The notes beneath the pieces are model-generated. The model was not told the origin of the DNA and did not search any database. It was given only the letters and a program-made list of their open reading frames with translations. Positions 12,096-24,378 of a stretch of DNA of 64,000 bases are shown one piece after another (position 1 is the stretch's first letter; each line of letters opens with the position of its first letter). Origin of the DNA: Girardinichthys multiradiatus. Lineage: Eukaryota > Chordata > Actinopteri > Cyprinodontiformes > Goodeidae. The position numbers and the translations under genes were made by a program. The DNA lies in the NCBI RefSeq assembly GCF_021462225.1, contig NC_061810.1, positions 52,021,886-52,085,885 of the forward strand. The letters run 5' to 3'.

Positions 12096-14744
12096 AAACT
12101 TTCCGCACACTGTTCAACATAATATATGCACAACCCAGCTTCCTGCTTTATGTCACTTTTCAGTTACCTGAAATGTTCAGTTTTACTTTTAAACTTAAAG
12201 GGAAAACCAGGGTCTACATGAGTGAATGTCTGCGCCTCTATTATACATTTTTTGAGTTTGTTTTTTGACAAACTCAACCATGCAGCCGTCGGTATATAAT
12301 AATTTAGTCCTGTCTGTTTTATTCCGTGTTACTTCTCCACTAAAATTTTATTCTGTGCGGTATAAATCTTTCCATAATGGTGCGGTCTGGGGCAGGAGAA
12401 GAAGAGTCACTCTCCTGCGCCACTTGGAATTACGAAGTCTGTTAATATTTCTGTTAATATATTTAAATTTTCAAATTTGACATTTCAAAATGAATTTTGG
12501 TCACTTTTTGCTTGGACATGTTTTGAAAATGAAATGTTCAACGTTATTTTATTTATCATTTTAATTAATGTACCTATTGAGCAGTCTTGGAGAAGAACAT
12601 AAAAATGCAGTTTGAAAGATTTCTTTTTTATTTAATTTATGATTCAAAAAAATGTAGCTTCATTTTGAAAATGAAAAAGCATTTTAATACATTTTAATTT
12701 GAATATTGGGACACATTTGCTCCGATACTTATCCAGGTGTGCTGGAGATAAAAACATTGAAAACGGTCAGAGCTATCAAAAGAAACAGGTATGAGAAAGT
12801 GAAGAAAATATAAAGAAGACTTTGCAGCTCACATGCACATGCTAATGGCATTTTGTACAAAAAAGACAAGTAAAGAGCTTTAAAATGCATTTTGATCTTT
12901 TCTGTTAACATAAAATATTGTGTTTTTAAAGAGAAACACAAAGAAAGCTCAGAGAAATTAAATTAAAAAAGCTCAAAAGCTACATCTCAGATTCCCAGAT
13001 AATTATATAAAGACTAAAGAATGGCTTGTTTGGAAACTTGAAGGAGAAACACTCTTTCCAAACGGAATATGACCAATGTCATTTTTTAACACATCTGTAT
13101 CAATCCCATAAGTAACTGATATTAACAACAGATGTTTATTTCCATCTTGTTACCATTTATGTTTCAGGATACTGAGGGTGGGGGTTGGCCGTGTGGTATT
13201 TGTTTCATCATGTGAGTGAAAGTGATGCAGTTCAGGATTGTTGGGTGTTAAACTGGAGCAAAGAAGCAAAGTCAACTGTATGGTCGTTTTTTCACAGTGT
13301 CGAAAGGGTGCGGAAATATATATAATATCTGTAAATATCAGTTATCTGCCATAACAACAATATTAATATCAGATATTTTTATATTAGTGCATCCATAGTT
13401 AGAACAATAGAGTTTTTGAGTAATAACAAGAAAAAGCTACATTTTCCTTTTTGCTGGGGTGGCCGCTCTACGCTTGGTAAATATCCCCCAGCAGGTCACC
13501 TGGAGTTAATTTGGTTTGATCACAGCTCCTAATCTGTCATATTTCATTAGAGCCAACTGGTTCTAATGGGACAAAAGTATGTAGAAAAAGGTTCTACTTG
13601 AATATCTTCAGAAATTAATACACTTAAATTAAATCAAACCTTGTATTTAGATTTTTAAAACTTTATATCTCCATAATTCATTAAAATACCTAACTATAAA
13701 GAAAAACAAAGTGAAATGTAATGGTTTAAGTACATAGCTACATGGTGCTTTGCTTACAGGCACAAAATGGAGGTAGGAACAGATTAAATTGAGACGCAAA
13801 ATGGACCCGGAGTCATTTTTTAGGACTCCAGATCCATTTAAAATACTAAAATCCTGGCAGAAACACTTTGTTTTCACTGTGGAGCCATGTAATAGAAGAT
13901 AGACGTTTAATGGATCCATTTAAACAATATATACCCTATACAGCATAAATGCACTAAATGAGTATGTGTTGGAGGAGTGTGTTTCAGTGTCTGTGTGTGT
14001 GCAGAGATGCCTGAAAAAATAAATGTGTGAAAGATGAGAGACGAAGAGAGAGACTGAGTGCCGTTCAGTGTCAGGCTGCAGAGCTGCATGAAACAAAGAG
14101 CTGCGCGTGACAGGCCGAGAGGGAGGAAAAGAGGGATGATGGCATGAATGAGTAGCGGAAAAAACAAGTGAGAGACTAAGAGGCCTGCAGGGAGCAGGAA
14201 TGAAAGAAAAGCACACTGAGGCATCCCCACACAAACAGAACACCAACAGTAGGTTGGTAGGTAGGTAGAACTGAATCAAAGGGAAGCAGATATTAAAAAG
14301 AAAAATAAATAAAAGAAAGCAGTTATCATTTAAATATAAATCGTACCAATCAAATCTTTGGTCTAAACCATTAAAATATGTTTGGTGGAAAACCTCAAAA
14401 AAATATCAGGTTCAGCTGATGCACATGATGTAAGCATCATGATGAAAGTTGGTGGAAAATGAAAAGATTTGCTCATTTGACCAAAAAAATATTCATGTTT
14501 ACTTGAGATGGCATTTTAAAAAGAGCTGCAGTGCAAAGAATGAGATCAAAACACCTTTTAATAATAATACATTTTGTCTATAGGCTCCTTTCTTGACACT
14601 TGCATCATAAAACTTAAAAAGAGACGGTAAAATAAAAAAGTAAAACGAAACATTTTACTACAACTGATAACATTAACAAACTGTGGCTGAAAACCAACCC
14701 AAAACTTTCTTTTTACTTTATTTTGAAGAGAATGTATCCTAAGT
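12096..14744. other. No gene recognised
   Basis: AT-rich DNA. Around 12265-12740 and 13310-13390 the text resembles decayed MITE-type repeats (strings such as ATATCTGTAAATATCAG), without clear ends. The opposite-strand frames at 13907-14279 lie in a purine-rich tract and look like low-complexity openings. Confidence 0.45.
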
Positions 14745-15510
14745 GCTGCATGGTGGCATATGTCATGGCACCGTTGTCTTGCAACAGCCTGGGTTTGAAT
14801 CTGTTGGGAAAATGTGTATAAGTTATCATTGTTTAGTTTAAATTAGATTTATGTTACTTTAGTGAAGATGATTCCTGTGATGTGTGTAAAAGGGAGTGGA
14901 GAGTTAAGGAATGTGGTCTGGAGTGGATCACTCTCTGGACATGACATGCTTATACCATATATGGGAATGACCACTCTTCTAACTTGAAATCTCTGTAAGA
15001 ATTGGGTGAACCAATTCCCGCTTTTTACTTGTAAGAATGTGAGTTGTAAATAAAAGGCTGGTGCAAGGACTTCTTCCTTTGTGAGAAGAAAGTCGCTGTT
15101 TGGCAGAGGACTAGCTCTCCCTTGCAAGTCAAAGTTACTTGGTTCATCTGTGCCTTATTCATACACTTGTCTGTAATTATCAGCTTTCTAACTCTAACAG
15201 AATACCAGCCTGGGTTCTTCCTGCATGGAATTTGCATGTTCTCCCGATGAATGCATGGTTTCTCTCAGGGTTCTCCAGTTCCTCCTACAGTCTGAAAACA
15301 TGACCGCTAGGTAATTTGTAGTTTCAATTGTCCATGTGTGTGTATGGTTGTTTGTCCTGTGTGCCTCTGTGTTGTACTGTGATGAACTGGATGGATGGAC
15401 CTGTCCAGGTTGTACCCACCAATCACCCACTGGGAGCTGAAGATAAGCACTAACCCCACACAGACAAGCTTGTAAAGAAAATGGATTAATGGATTGATGG
15501 ATTTCTGCCT
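14745..15510 (+). mobile_element. V-SINE-like SINE, split by a solo LTR
   Basis: The head (14745-14801) has a tRNA-like B box, GGTTTGAATC. The body resumes at 15200 with GCATGGAATTTGCATGTTCT at about 15223, and later GTTGTTTGTCCTGTGTGCCT, the conserved core of the V-SINE/DANA type of fish SINE. It ends in ATGGATT-type repeats at about 15480-15505. The two parts join seamlessly if 14802-15199 is taken out. tRNA-derived SINEs are copied by LINE machinery and code for nothing. Confidence 0.7.
14802..15199 (+). mobile_element. Solo LTR (398 bp) inside the SINE
   Basis: The block begins TGTTGGGAAAATG and ends CTCTAACA, the TG...CA ends of an LTR. The flanks are GAATC (14797-14801) and GAATA (15200-15204), a 5-bp target duplication with one change. 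An AATAAA lies at about 15048. No internal retroviral sequence is present, so this is what recombination between two LTRs leaves behind. Its sequence is unlike the ERV-1 and ERV-2 LTRs further right. Confidence 0.75.
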
Positions 15511-15544
15511 GTAGCTGTGCAAAGCTGGTGGCTGTGACTGTAGT

Positions 15545-17030
15545 ACGAGTACTCGTACTCGTCATCTTCTGCTTAATCCGGGACCGGGTCGCGTGGGCAG
15601 CAGACTCAGTAAAGACGCCCAGACGTCCCTCTTCCCAGACACCTCCTCCAGCTCCTCCGGGGGGAGCCCAAGGCGTTCCAGGCCAGCCGAGAGACACAGT
15701 CCCTCCAGCGTGTCCTGGGCCGTCCCTTGGGCCTCCTCCCGGTGGGACGTGCCTGGAACACCTCCCGAGGAAGGCGTCCAGGAGGCATCCGGTATAGATG
15801 CCCGAGCCACCTCAACTGGCTCCTCTCGATGTGGAGGAGCAGCGGCTCTACTCCGAGCTCCTCACCCTATCTCTAAGGGAGTGCCCGGCCACCCTACGGA
15901 GGAAGCTCATTTCAGCCGCTTGTATCCGGGATCTCGTTCTTTCTGTCATGACCCAAAGTTCATGGCCATAGGTGAGGGTGGGAACGTAGACCGACCGGTA
16001 AATCGAGAGCTTCGTTTTCGGCTCAGCTCTCTCTTCACCACAACGGACCGGCACAGCGCCCCCATTACTGCTGGAGCTGCAGCGATCCGTCTGTCGATCT
16101 CCCGCTCCATTCTTCCTTCACTCGTGAACAAGACCCCGAGATACTTGAACTCCTCCACTTGAGGCAGGAACTCCCCTCCAACCTGAAGAGGACAAGCCAC
16201 CTTTTTCCGGTTGAGAACCATGGCCTCGGACTTGGAGGAGCTGATCCTCATCCCAGCCGCTTCACACTCGGCTGCTAACCGCCCCGGTGCATGCTGTAGG
16301 TGTTAGGGTTTGCGAGATATAGGACCCCTGAATGCAGACAAGCAGGCAGCGTGATGGTAGGTGAAAAGGATTTAATAACTAAAAAAATCTAAAACTCACT
16401 CACAGAAGGAGGCAAGAACCAAAACAACAAACAGACAGGCAAGATAGGCAAAAACAGGCTTGGCGTGAATCACAGAACAAGAGCATGATCTGAAAACAAG
16501 ACATGAGCATGATAAATGTTTCCGCAATGAATGACAGAACAGGAGTGTATATATGGAGTGTAAACCAGGTGAAGCAAGACAGATTAACTAGGTGCAGGTG
16601 AACCGAATAAAGTTGATTAACAGAGAACACAACGTGACAGGAGCAAAACATGGCTTGAACAGAACGCAAATCCAAGGAAACAAACTAAATATGACTAGAA
16701 AAACATGAAACAAAAGCATAAACAGGAAAATAATAAACAGAAGCATGATTCAAAACTTGAGCAGTGAAAAACATAAGGAGAAAACCTGAAACCAAAATCC
16801 AAACAACCCCAAATCATAACAGTAGGTCTTGTCTAGAGGGGGCCAGCAGGACCACATCATCTGCAAAAAGAAGAGACGAAATCCACTGGTCCCCAAACCA
16901 GACCCCTTCCGGCCCTTGGCTGCGTCTAGAAATCCTGTCCATAAAAGTTATGAACAGGACCGGTGACAAAGGGCAGCCCTGCCAGAGTCCAACATGCACC
17001 AGGAACAGGTCCGACTACATAATGTTGATT
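15545..17030 (-). mobile_element. Rex3 (RTE-clade LINE) 3' part, split by an insertion
   Basis: Minus-strand text matches Rex3. 16825-17030 codes for the reverse-transcriptase region with GCPLSPVLFITFMDRISRR and LLFADDVVLL. 15545-16300 codes for the C-terminal part with EEFKYLGVLFTSEGRMEREI, LWVMTERTRSRIQAAEMSFL and QLRWLGHLYRMPPGRLPREV. The stretch at 16959-16980 fits the site classically used to detect Rex3. The frame is shifted several times, and everything upstream of the RT is missing, as usual for LINE copies. The element is dead. The Rex3 name is from memory of the family and is fairly sure. Confidence 0.8.
16301..16821. mobile_element. 0.52-kb non-autonomous element within Rex3
   Basis: The insertion splits Rex3. 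It starts TGTTAGGGTTTG and ends CAAATCATAACA, imperfect inverted ends. The pentamer GTAGG stands at 16296-16300 and again at 16822-16826, a clean 5-bp target duplication. The inside is A-rich with many AACA/AAAC words and no coding capacity. The ends and base make-up recall the element that hosts ERV-1 at 45485-54246. Class unknown; a DNA transposon derivative is the likeliest. Confidence 0.6.
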
Positions 17031-17049
17031 CAGTGGGGCTGAGTACAAT

Positions 17050-17235
17050 GCAGCTGCAATCTGTTTGTAGAAAAAAATAAAACCATACATCGTTTTCCTT
17101 CAACTATACATTTATACACAACTTTTTATTGATTTATAACTTAAAATACACATAAAATACTCTGGCGCTTGTGGTTGCAAACTCGCAAAATGTGAGAAAT
17201 CCAGGGAATGTAAATACTTTTGCAAGGTATTTTGT
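17050..17235. mobile_element. Tc1 terminal remnant
   Basis: The text ending GTAAATACTTTTGCAAGG at about 17209-17226 and the GCAAACTCGCAAAATGTGAG before it match the terminal 150-200 bases of a fish Tc1 family. There is no coding part. It abuts the 5' broken end of the Rex3 copy. Confidence 0.5.
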
Positions 17236-17456
17236 AATTCTGTCAGACTCTGACTGATGAGGTCTGTTCCCATGGAAAATAAAAACTTTTACCGCTTTCC
17301 TTCAGGCTGCTACAAATTCTGTATCTATGACACATGACTTCAGGAAAGAATGGCTGATCAAGAAAACCTTTACAGATTACAGTAAAGTCAGGCTCTTAGG
17401 AAGGCAAAACATAATACAAATAATAATAATAGTATATGTATCTTTTGAGCCGGGTC

Positions 17457-17550
17457 AAAACTCCTGGACGCCTTCCTCGGGAGGTGTTCCAGGCACGTCC
17501 CACCGAGAGGAGGCCCAGGGGACGGCCCAGGACACGCTGGAGGGACTATA
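17457..17550 (+). mobile_element. Short Rex3 fragment, inverted relative to 15.7 kb
   Basis: About 95 bases, from CTGGACGCCTTCCTCGGG to GGAGGGACTATATCTCCC, are almost the exact reverse complement of 15695-15790, so this piece is Rex3 in the opposite orientation. It is far more GC-rich than its surroundings. Both edges are abrupt and no tail is visible. Confidence 0.75.
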
Positions 17551-18402
17551 TCTCCCTAAATTTCATTATGGGGACATAATGACATTAAAGAATCTTGAAT
17601 ATAAAGGCAGCAATGGTGGTTTAACAGTTTTGTACAGGACTGTAATTTCCTGCTATTTGGCATTGATTTGTGGATTTATTGCCAAATAAGTGTTCATTAT
17701 GCAGTTGTTTTGGAAAACCCTTTCCAAAATGTTCCAGTGTGCACATATTTGTTGATGCAACACAAATAAATAGCAGGTCAATGCTGGAAGCAGTGATATG
17801 AAAAGTAAATTTTAATGAAGTCGTAACACCGAGGCAATAATGTCAATAGGTTCTTGCAAAGCCATAAAAACCCATACAAGTGCAGTTTGTAATATCATTG
17901 TAATTCCAGCTGAACGACTCAATCATATCTTAGCTACATGAAACAAATGAGCAGTTTTTCCATTGTTTGAAAGAAATCCTTTGAATATTTAGAGTGGTTA
18001 GAGCGAGCATCCCACTGTGAGGTAAACCGAATCCTCAACAGCACACAGGAACAGCAGGAACCCGGTTACACAACAGTATTTGTTTCCTTTCTACTGGTAA
18101 TGTTTATTTCAGATTACACAGAGAAGCTCCAGGCATCCAGAAACAGTTTGTCATGCTACTACAAACAGACCCACACAAACTCATTCAAACCCACGAGGCT
18201 CTGTTGACCTTCAGTCTCAGTACTAATTTCTAAGGCTGCATGAAATCAGTGCTGCAAACACAAGTAAAAGTGTTTCCAAGCATCAGTTTGGCTCAGCCAA
18301 AGGATGCACCCCTTTTAAAAATATTAAACAGCAGACTTACACATTTTACACTAAAAGAGACACACCTTCATTTTTATCAATGCAAATATCTGTTCACTTT
18401 GG
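17551..18402. other. No gene recognised
   Basis: AT-rich DNA without recognisable motifs. Confidence 0.5.
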
Positions 18403-18530
18403 CTTCCATCCATCCATCCATCTCACCCACTGACAGGTGGAGAGAGACACTAGCATCCTCAGGACCCTGAACAGGATTGAAGAAGTACAGAAAATGGATA
18501 GATGGATGGATGGATGGATGGATGAATACT
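18403..18530. repeat. Inverted tetranucleotide runs
   Basis: A (CCAT)n run at about 18408-18422 faces a (GGAT)n run at about 18493-18526, so the two could pair across an ~70-base loop. Such runs are the usual tails of fish SINEs and of Rex3, and probably mark the meeting of two insertion tails. Confidence 0.6.
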
Positions 18531-18559
18531 GATGATGTCATGTGTGGGTGCTGATTGAT

Positions 18560-19290
18560 GGACTCAACTATAAGCTAGAGCTAGGCAGAATCATCTTCCA
18601 TTTAGCTGAGTTTGGTTCGTAGGGTTAACAGGTCTAGGTGGGAATCCCAGAGGTCCTTCTCCCCAGAAACACTCTCAACTCATTCACAGGGATTTTACTA
18701 GACATAAAGAGGCTTTGTAGAGGAGCAGCAGCTCTACAGTAAACTTTCCCCAGATGACAGAAGTCCTCACCATATCTCAAAGAGAGAACAAGGGCAACCC
18801 ATGGAAGGAACTATTTCTGCCACATGTTTTCATGATCTCATACTTTCCTATCAGGATTCATAAGGCTATTCTGCTCAGCCCCTTCTACACCTTTATCACC
18901 GTATTATTGCAGATGAGGCCCTAATTTGTCTGCCAATCACCTTCTTCATGCTGCTGTTTTATATGAGAAAGACAGTGGTGCATGAAATCCACTGCTTGAG
19001 GAGGATTACATGCATCTCATCTGGAAACCACAACCCTCAGACTAAAAGGACCTACAGTGCACAATGGACGTCCTGGCTTGAGGACAGGCACACAACCACA
19101 CCATCTGCATAAATGAAATGTGATACCTTCAGGTTCCTAGACAGGACAACTTCTTGGCAATGACTATACTTTGAAATCCTGTCCAGGAGTCCAGGAAAAA
19201 TTTTAACTGTCCCACTTTCTAAGGAAACTAGTGAGCTTTTTCTGGTAAATTCATTTAACTGCTGGACTCCAAACTGATTCAACAGACAGT
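18560..19290 (-). pseudogene. Old Rex3 relic
   Basis: The minus-strand frame 19052-19282 contains LLDRISKYS and later HFIYADGVVVCLSSSQD, which line up with the FMDRISRRS and FADDVVLL blocks of Rex3. The second catalytic Asp has become Gly. Further left, GTAGAGGAGCAGCAGCTCTAC at about 18717-18737 matches the downstream coding text. Divergence is much greater than in the other Rex3 pieces, so this insertion is old. No function is expected. Confidence 0.6.
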
Positions 19291-20232
19291 GAAGGTAAAT
19301 AACATAAAAACATTAGATTTTGTTTAGATTTCCTGGGAAAATGTGTCAGTGGACACAGAAATGCAGTTTTAAGGAATATCAAGTTCAAACTGCACATAAA
19401 TGTTTATACTGACCAAAAAGGAGATTAAATCCACCCATCTGTGTTTTTTGAACTTTGGGTTGCAGTGGTCGCGCAGGACAACCACATTGTACTCCAGATC
19501 TTCTTCTTTAAAGTAACACATTCCAGCTCCTCCTGGAAAAGACTCAATACTCCCAAGAGAGTCCAGCTTCTTCTCACAGATGACTGGTTAGTGATGCATG
19601 TAAAGATCTTATTAACTGTAAGATCCAGAACTCTGACTTCCTCCCTCTGCCTCCAACAGGAAGCCATTCCTCTGAGGAAGCCGATTTCAGCTGCTTATTT
19701 CAGGCTTCCTGTGCCCACAGTTCAGACTGAGTAGCACATCAGGATGAATCACAAACTATCCCGTGTTCAATCCTGAACAAGATGCTCATGCCAAATCTCC
19801 CTTCCCAGGAACACTAATTCACCCCCAAATCAAAGGGAGCAATTGACTGTTTCCCATTTGAAAATTGGTCCTAGAAGTTCAGGCGTGGTTCAGTTCAATT
19901 AAGGAAAAGGTGTGTTTTCTTTTTGCTACTGTTAGCGTTGAAATTTGACATGACTTTGTGATATTTGTTGGGATATAAGGGAAACAAAATGTTAGGTTTA
20001 TTCATTTTATAACATAATTCTTTGCTTTTGCTTTTTTGTCAGTTTTAATGTTTCTGATCAAATTAATTTTAATTTCAGATAAAGACAACCTGAGTAAATT
20101 CAAAAAGATTTAACATTTAACAAGGGAAAAAGTGATGGCAATCAACTTGATTCTATGTGCAAAGGTCAGACTTTGACAAGGACTTTCCAAAACTTTTATA
20201 TTGTTTATTAGTTTTTTTCATTTTCCTTTTTG
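19291..20232. other. No gene recognised
   Basis: The opposing frames at 19425-19734 overlap each other and show no family motif. 19440-19800 may be more Rex3-type debris. The remainder is AT-rich. Confidence 0.4.
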
Positions 20233-20825
20233 TTAGCCAAGACAGAATTTACTGCTCATGTTTCTATCATTTATGTTCATCTTGTGAAATGCTGTGTTAG
20301 CTATACACCAGATGTAACCGGTCTCAGAAAAACGTTTCCTTTTTTGCCTCGTTAGTCCACAGAAAGTCTTAGTGAGCACCATTGTGTTTTGTTGGCAAGA
20401 TGGGCCTCTACGTTGTTTTTGGTCAGAAGTGGTTTTGACTTGGTGGATATTGACCTTCACCTTGACTTACCTTGAAAATGACTTTTCAAGCCATTACAGA
20501 TAGATGTCAGTGACATTTAGCCTGCTTTATGTAAGACAGATTCTATTGAGGCGATCTCTAAATTCGACTGGTCTTCCAGTAATCAAGCCTCGATGTTGCT
20601 GATGAAAGTAAACTCCAATAATATGATTCATCACAGTTAATCCACGATTTAACAAGAGGGGTGATTACTTTTCACATAGAGCCAGGTTGGTCTGGATAGC
20701 ATTTTGCCCTTAAAAATGAAATTATTATTCGTAAAATGCATTTTGTGTTTAGTTTGTCTGATGTTAAAATGTGTCTAATGATCTAAAATAGAAGAAATCT
20801 TTGGTGGGACAAATACTTTTAAATC
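20233..20825. repeat. Interspersed repeat, copy A (DNA-transposon-like)
   Basis: The right part shares CACAGTTAATCCACGATTTA, AACAAGAGGGGTGATTACTT and GAGCCAGGTTGGTCTGGATA with 34690-35090 (copy B), in the same order and orientation. The left part has faint text on the minus strand of a transposase type. Both copies are degenerate. The family resembles a known fish repeat linked to Tc1-type elements, but this was not settled. Confidence 0.5.
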
Positions 20826-21499
20826 TGTACACAGGGTCTTTACTGTTGTTGCTGAAACTGACACATATTTTCTACGATTACTCTGACCCCTAAACTTGAA
20901 GGTTTTAATTCACAAATTCTAAGAATAGTTATTATTTTACTATGCAATCTCAAAAATCAAAATTGAAAGCAAAATAAAGGTCCTTACAAAAAGTTCCCAA
21001 GGATGTACGTTAACTTTTTCAGCTTATAGCACTGGTGCTACAAAGGTTGCTGCCTTTTTAGCACAGAACAAAAAGTTGTAGCAGCAGCACAAATTGTCTC
21101 CAAAATCTATAAAAACCAAAAGTAGGGCATATCATTACTTAAACACACTGACAAATAGTAATGCATACAATGAAAACACAATAAAAATAAATATCTTGAA
21201 ACGTTTATATTTGTCAGTGGAAATGCAAACATAATAACATTTTTATTTATTCACATTAATGTTGATGTTTAATACATTAGTGTGTAAGTATGCCTTGAAA
21301 AATGTCTGCAATTTGTGTCGGGCTGCAGTATGTATACTGTATGACTTAAGAGAAATGCATGTGCAATATTTTAGTATGCATATAATACATCCATACATAT
21401 ATGTGTGTGTGTAATGTTACATTTCCTGCATGTCTGCTGGCCACTGTTTTAATAGTGGTCTCCGGGTTCTCTTAGAAGTGGACAACCATTTTGCTTCAA
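20826..21499. other. No gene recognised
   Basis: AT-rich DNA with no frame or motif of note. It lies just downstream of the hAT-derived gene on the minus strand and may contain its 3' untranslated region. Confidence 0.45.
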
Positions 21500-24330
21500 A
21501 TGATCAGCCTTCTGTGCTGATTCGGATTAAATCTTCTGTAGTGGACACATGAAGGCTGCTGCGAGTCCTGTTCTTGATGTGGTTTTGTGCAGAAAATCCT
21601 CGCTCACACTGAGCAGCGGAGATGGGCAGTACAAGAAGCATTTCACCCAGGTGTAGGATGTTCTGAAACATAAGGAGGCCAAATATCTCCAAGTCTGAAC
21701 AATATGGCTCCTTGGTGAGGAGTGTCTGCCACAGCCCAAGGTAGGACTTGTCCTTAAAGGTGGTCCTGACGATGGTTTTCAGCAGCTGCCATTCCGGAGG
21801 GACCTGGTCGACCTGGCATCCACCACTTTGTCAATAGGGTAATAGAGAGAAACATTAGGGGCATGGTAACAGTCTTGGAATCTCCATTCTTAATCCAAAC
21901 TAACAAGATCATTTGCAGAATATTACCAGTAGGTTCTAATCCAAAATGTTGGATTAGAACCTGAATCTCTCCCCTGCCATAGTCCAGTGGTGCATCTTGT
22001 CTCTCTGGCCATGCATCATGGTTGAATATTCTGGAGCTGTAGACTACACCGTGCCCTGACTGACTCAGAAAGCGCATGAAGTGCAATCTCATCTCTTTTA
22101 CTGCAATGTCAACAGCAGCTGCCCCATGTAGGTTTCTGAAAACACTGTCATTCATAGTAACTTGCCATTTCAGCTCCATTCCCTGAAAATCATATTAACA
22201 ACAAGATAAACACAAACACTTGGAACTGGAGAATGCATTTGGGAGGTAATTGTCTAATTATGATGCCACACCTGAAAGATAACACTCTCTCCCTCAGACT
22301 TCATGCTCAGGAACTTCTCTAACATTCCTCCTGGCTTACATCTCAACTTCATCCCTTCCAGTTCTGATACTGTCCTCTGTAGCTCAGCAGATGCCTTTGG
22401 TAGGATTAAATCATTTGTTTGTAGGGTTCTGCTGAGACTCCCAAGTTCTGTGAAAACATCAGCCATAAATGGCTGAAGGCACAGACATCTGCACGCTCCA
22501 TTTCAAACTTTATCTGTAAAACAATTTCAGAGGTTGCAGCAGATTACATATGTTTATGGAACAGTGTTGTTAGCAAAGGAATGAGCAACTTGAACCAAAC
22601 ATTTCCTTTAAAATGGTATACCTTTTTTGCTCTTCCTTTCACATCAGGACAGGGAGAAGAAGCAGCCAGGTGGCTCATGTGCTGGAGAGTTGCAGCATAA
22701 TGGCCACTTTCCTCTTCATCGTCTCCACCTTGTTGGAGAAGAACATGCAATGCTCGCTCAACATGTGGAATATAGCATGTGCCTTTGAATAAAAAACATT
22801 ATTATTATGATTTGTTTTGAAGACATAAAAGCTGCAACAAGCCAAAGTAGCTAAATCAAATAAATACTAACTCAAAAAAGAATTAGAAATGTTTGTGAAC
22901 ATATTTAATCTCTGCTACTCAGTGATTAATTAACCTTTAACACTCGAAGGGCTGCTGATGGTGACTCCCAGGGGTAGGGTTAGTGGGCATTTGGCCCACT
23001 GCATGGAGCTCTCTCTGAGATTTTGGGCTGAACTGGTACGTTTTCCACAGTAGGATCATAAACTTTAGCAACCGACGGCTCCTTCTTTTGGTCAGTCAGT
23101 ATTGCCAGTTCCAACCTAAATATATGACAGTGGCTTTATATTTTTTAAATAAACAGCACTTCTAGCTTTTATGTAGTATATTAAATCATAGTTTGTTCTT
23201 AAAAGTTGTATTAGGATGTACCCGTGTGGCATGCAGTTAAAAGGAATTACATGCTCCCCAACCTCTTCCTTGAGCAGAGCAGTAACACCTCCACGACATC
23301 CCATGTTGACTGCTGGACCATCTACTCTAAAGCCAACCAGCCAGTCCATCCATCCACTGTCCTCTGCTCCCAGCTTCCCAAAAGCAGTCTTGGTGGCTTG
23401 TAGTACTCCTTAAACAATTGGATGACATTAATCAGACAGAGACAGTGCAATTTCAGTCTGCATGTAAAATCCACTCTTATCTCCACCAGCAATCTACTAA
23501 TCATTAGCATTCCCACAATTTGGCTGCTGTTAATTTTCAACACTCCAAAACAGTTTAAAAGCGTAAATGTTACTCACCTACTGCATGGCTGTGTTTCAGC
23601 TCTTGCTGCCCACCTAGCTTGTTCACAGGTTTTCCGTTTTGAATCATGTGCACATAAACCATTTCTCACTCTTTGTTTGAAGCATCTGTATCACCGTCGA
23701 TCATGACTGGGATGTGGCGGGCTTGTCTGATTTCTTCGGCCAGACCGGATTTCATTTCTCCCGCATTGGTCGAAATCATCTCCCCGCATCGGACGTGGTT
23801 GTCGTAGGATGGCGTGATATCTGCTCCATTCTTTTTGCAAAGTGATATCAAATTCCTAAATTTAGTGAACGGTAGCTCCTCCTTTGCGATGCAATAAGCC
23901 ATGTTCATCTTCATTTTTACTTCTTTAAGAGCAGCCTCGTCTGCTCTGACCACTCCGGTTTTTAGAGAGTGGAGAACGGTACCAGCACGCTCCGGTTGTT
24001 GTTTTGAGATGAATGCATCCTTGGCCAGAATGTGACGATGTGACATGTGGTGTTTTTTAACATTATCCCTTTTAAATATCATGTTTCCCACAACATAAGA
24101 GTTGTCTGATTTTAGCTTTTTCGGCGCTTCTATACAGTACTGGCCAAAGAGAAGTTGCGCCTCTGCATCGTAAATAAGCCACGGAAAGTCCTTTTCCCAT
24201 TACGTGTTATACTTATAAACTTTCCCCTTCTTATCAGACGTACCTTGGTTTGGTGCATTTTGAGTTTTGTTTCTTCTTGATGGGGTCATTTGGTTTTGTT
24301 TTTGGTTAAAAGTTTGAAATATCGCTCCAT
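21500..24330 (-). pseudogene. hAT transposase-derived gene (ZNF862-like), multi-exon, decayed
   Basis: Minus-strand pieces follow the order of ZNF862/hAT-type proteins. The start is an ATG at 24330 (MERYFKLL). A zinc-finger-like region follows at about 24190-24060 (KDFPWLIYDAEAQLLFGQYC), then PVMIDGDTDASNKE near 23670. Next come VGFRVDGPAVNMG near 23320 and QHMSHLAASSPCPDVKGRAK near 22650. The C-terminal dimerisation motif LPISAAQCERGFSAQNHIK lies near 21600. Splice-like signals separate the blocks, for example AG/GTGAGT near 23574. A frameshift lies between the start and the finger, the first finger Cys is lost, and a TGA follows NKE. Such proteins descend from hAT transposases and some are kept as host genes. 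This copy looks dead or badly damaged. Confidence 0.7.
21932..21961. repeat. Perfect 13-bp inverted repeat, 4-base loop
   Basis: GGTTCTAATCCAA and TTGGATTAGAACC flank AATG. It lies at an apparent exon edge of the hAT-derived gene, right after the minus-strand text GGGGAGAGATTCAG. Confidence 0.8.
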
Positions 24331-24378
24331 TTTTCCAGCATGATAATCAAGCTTGTGAATTCAACCAGATTCTCTGAA

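Noticed and set aside
13907..14279. Overlapping 107- and 119-codon minus-strand frames
   Set aside because: Low-complexity Ser/His/Thr-rich frames in a purine-rich tract, with no motif or splice context.
15562..16162. Plus-strand frames over the Rex3 copy
   Set aside because: Shadows of the minus-strand Rex3 coding sequence.
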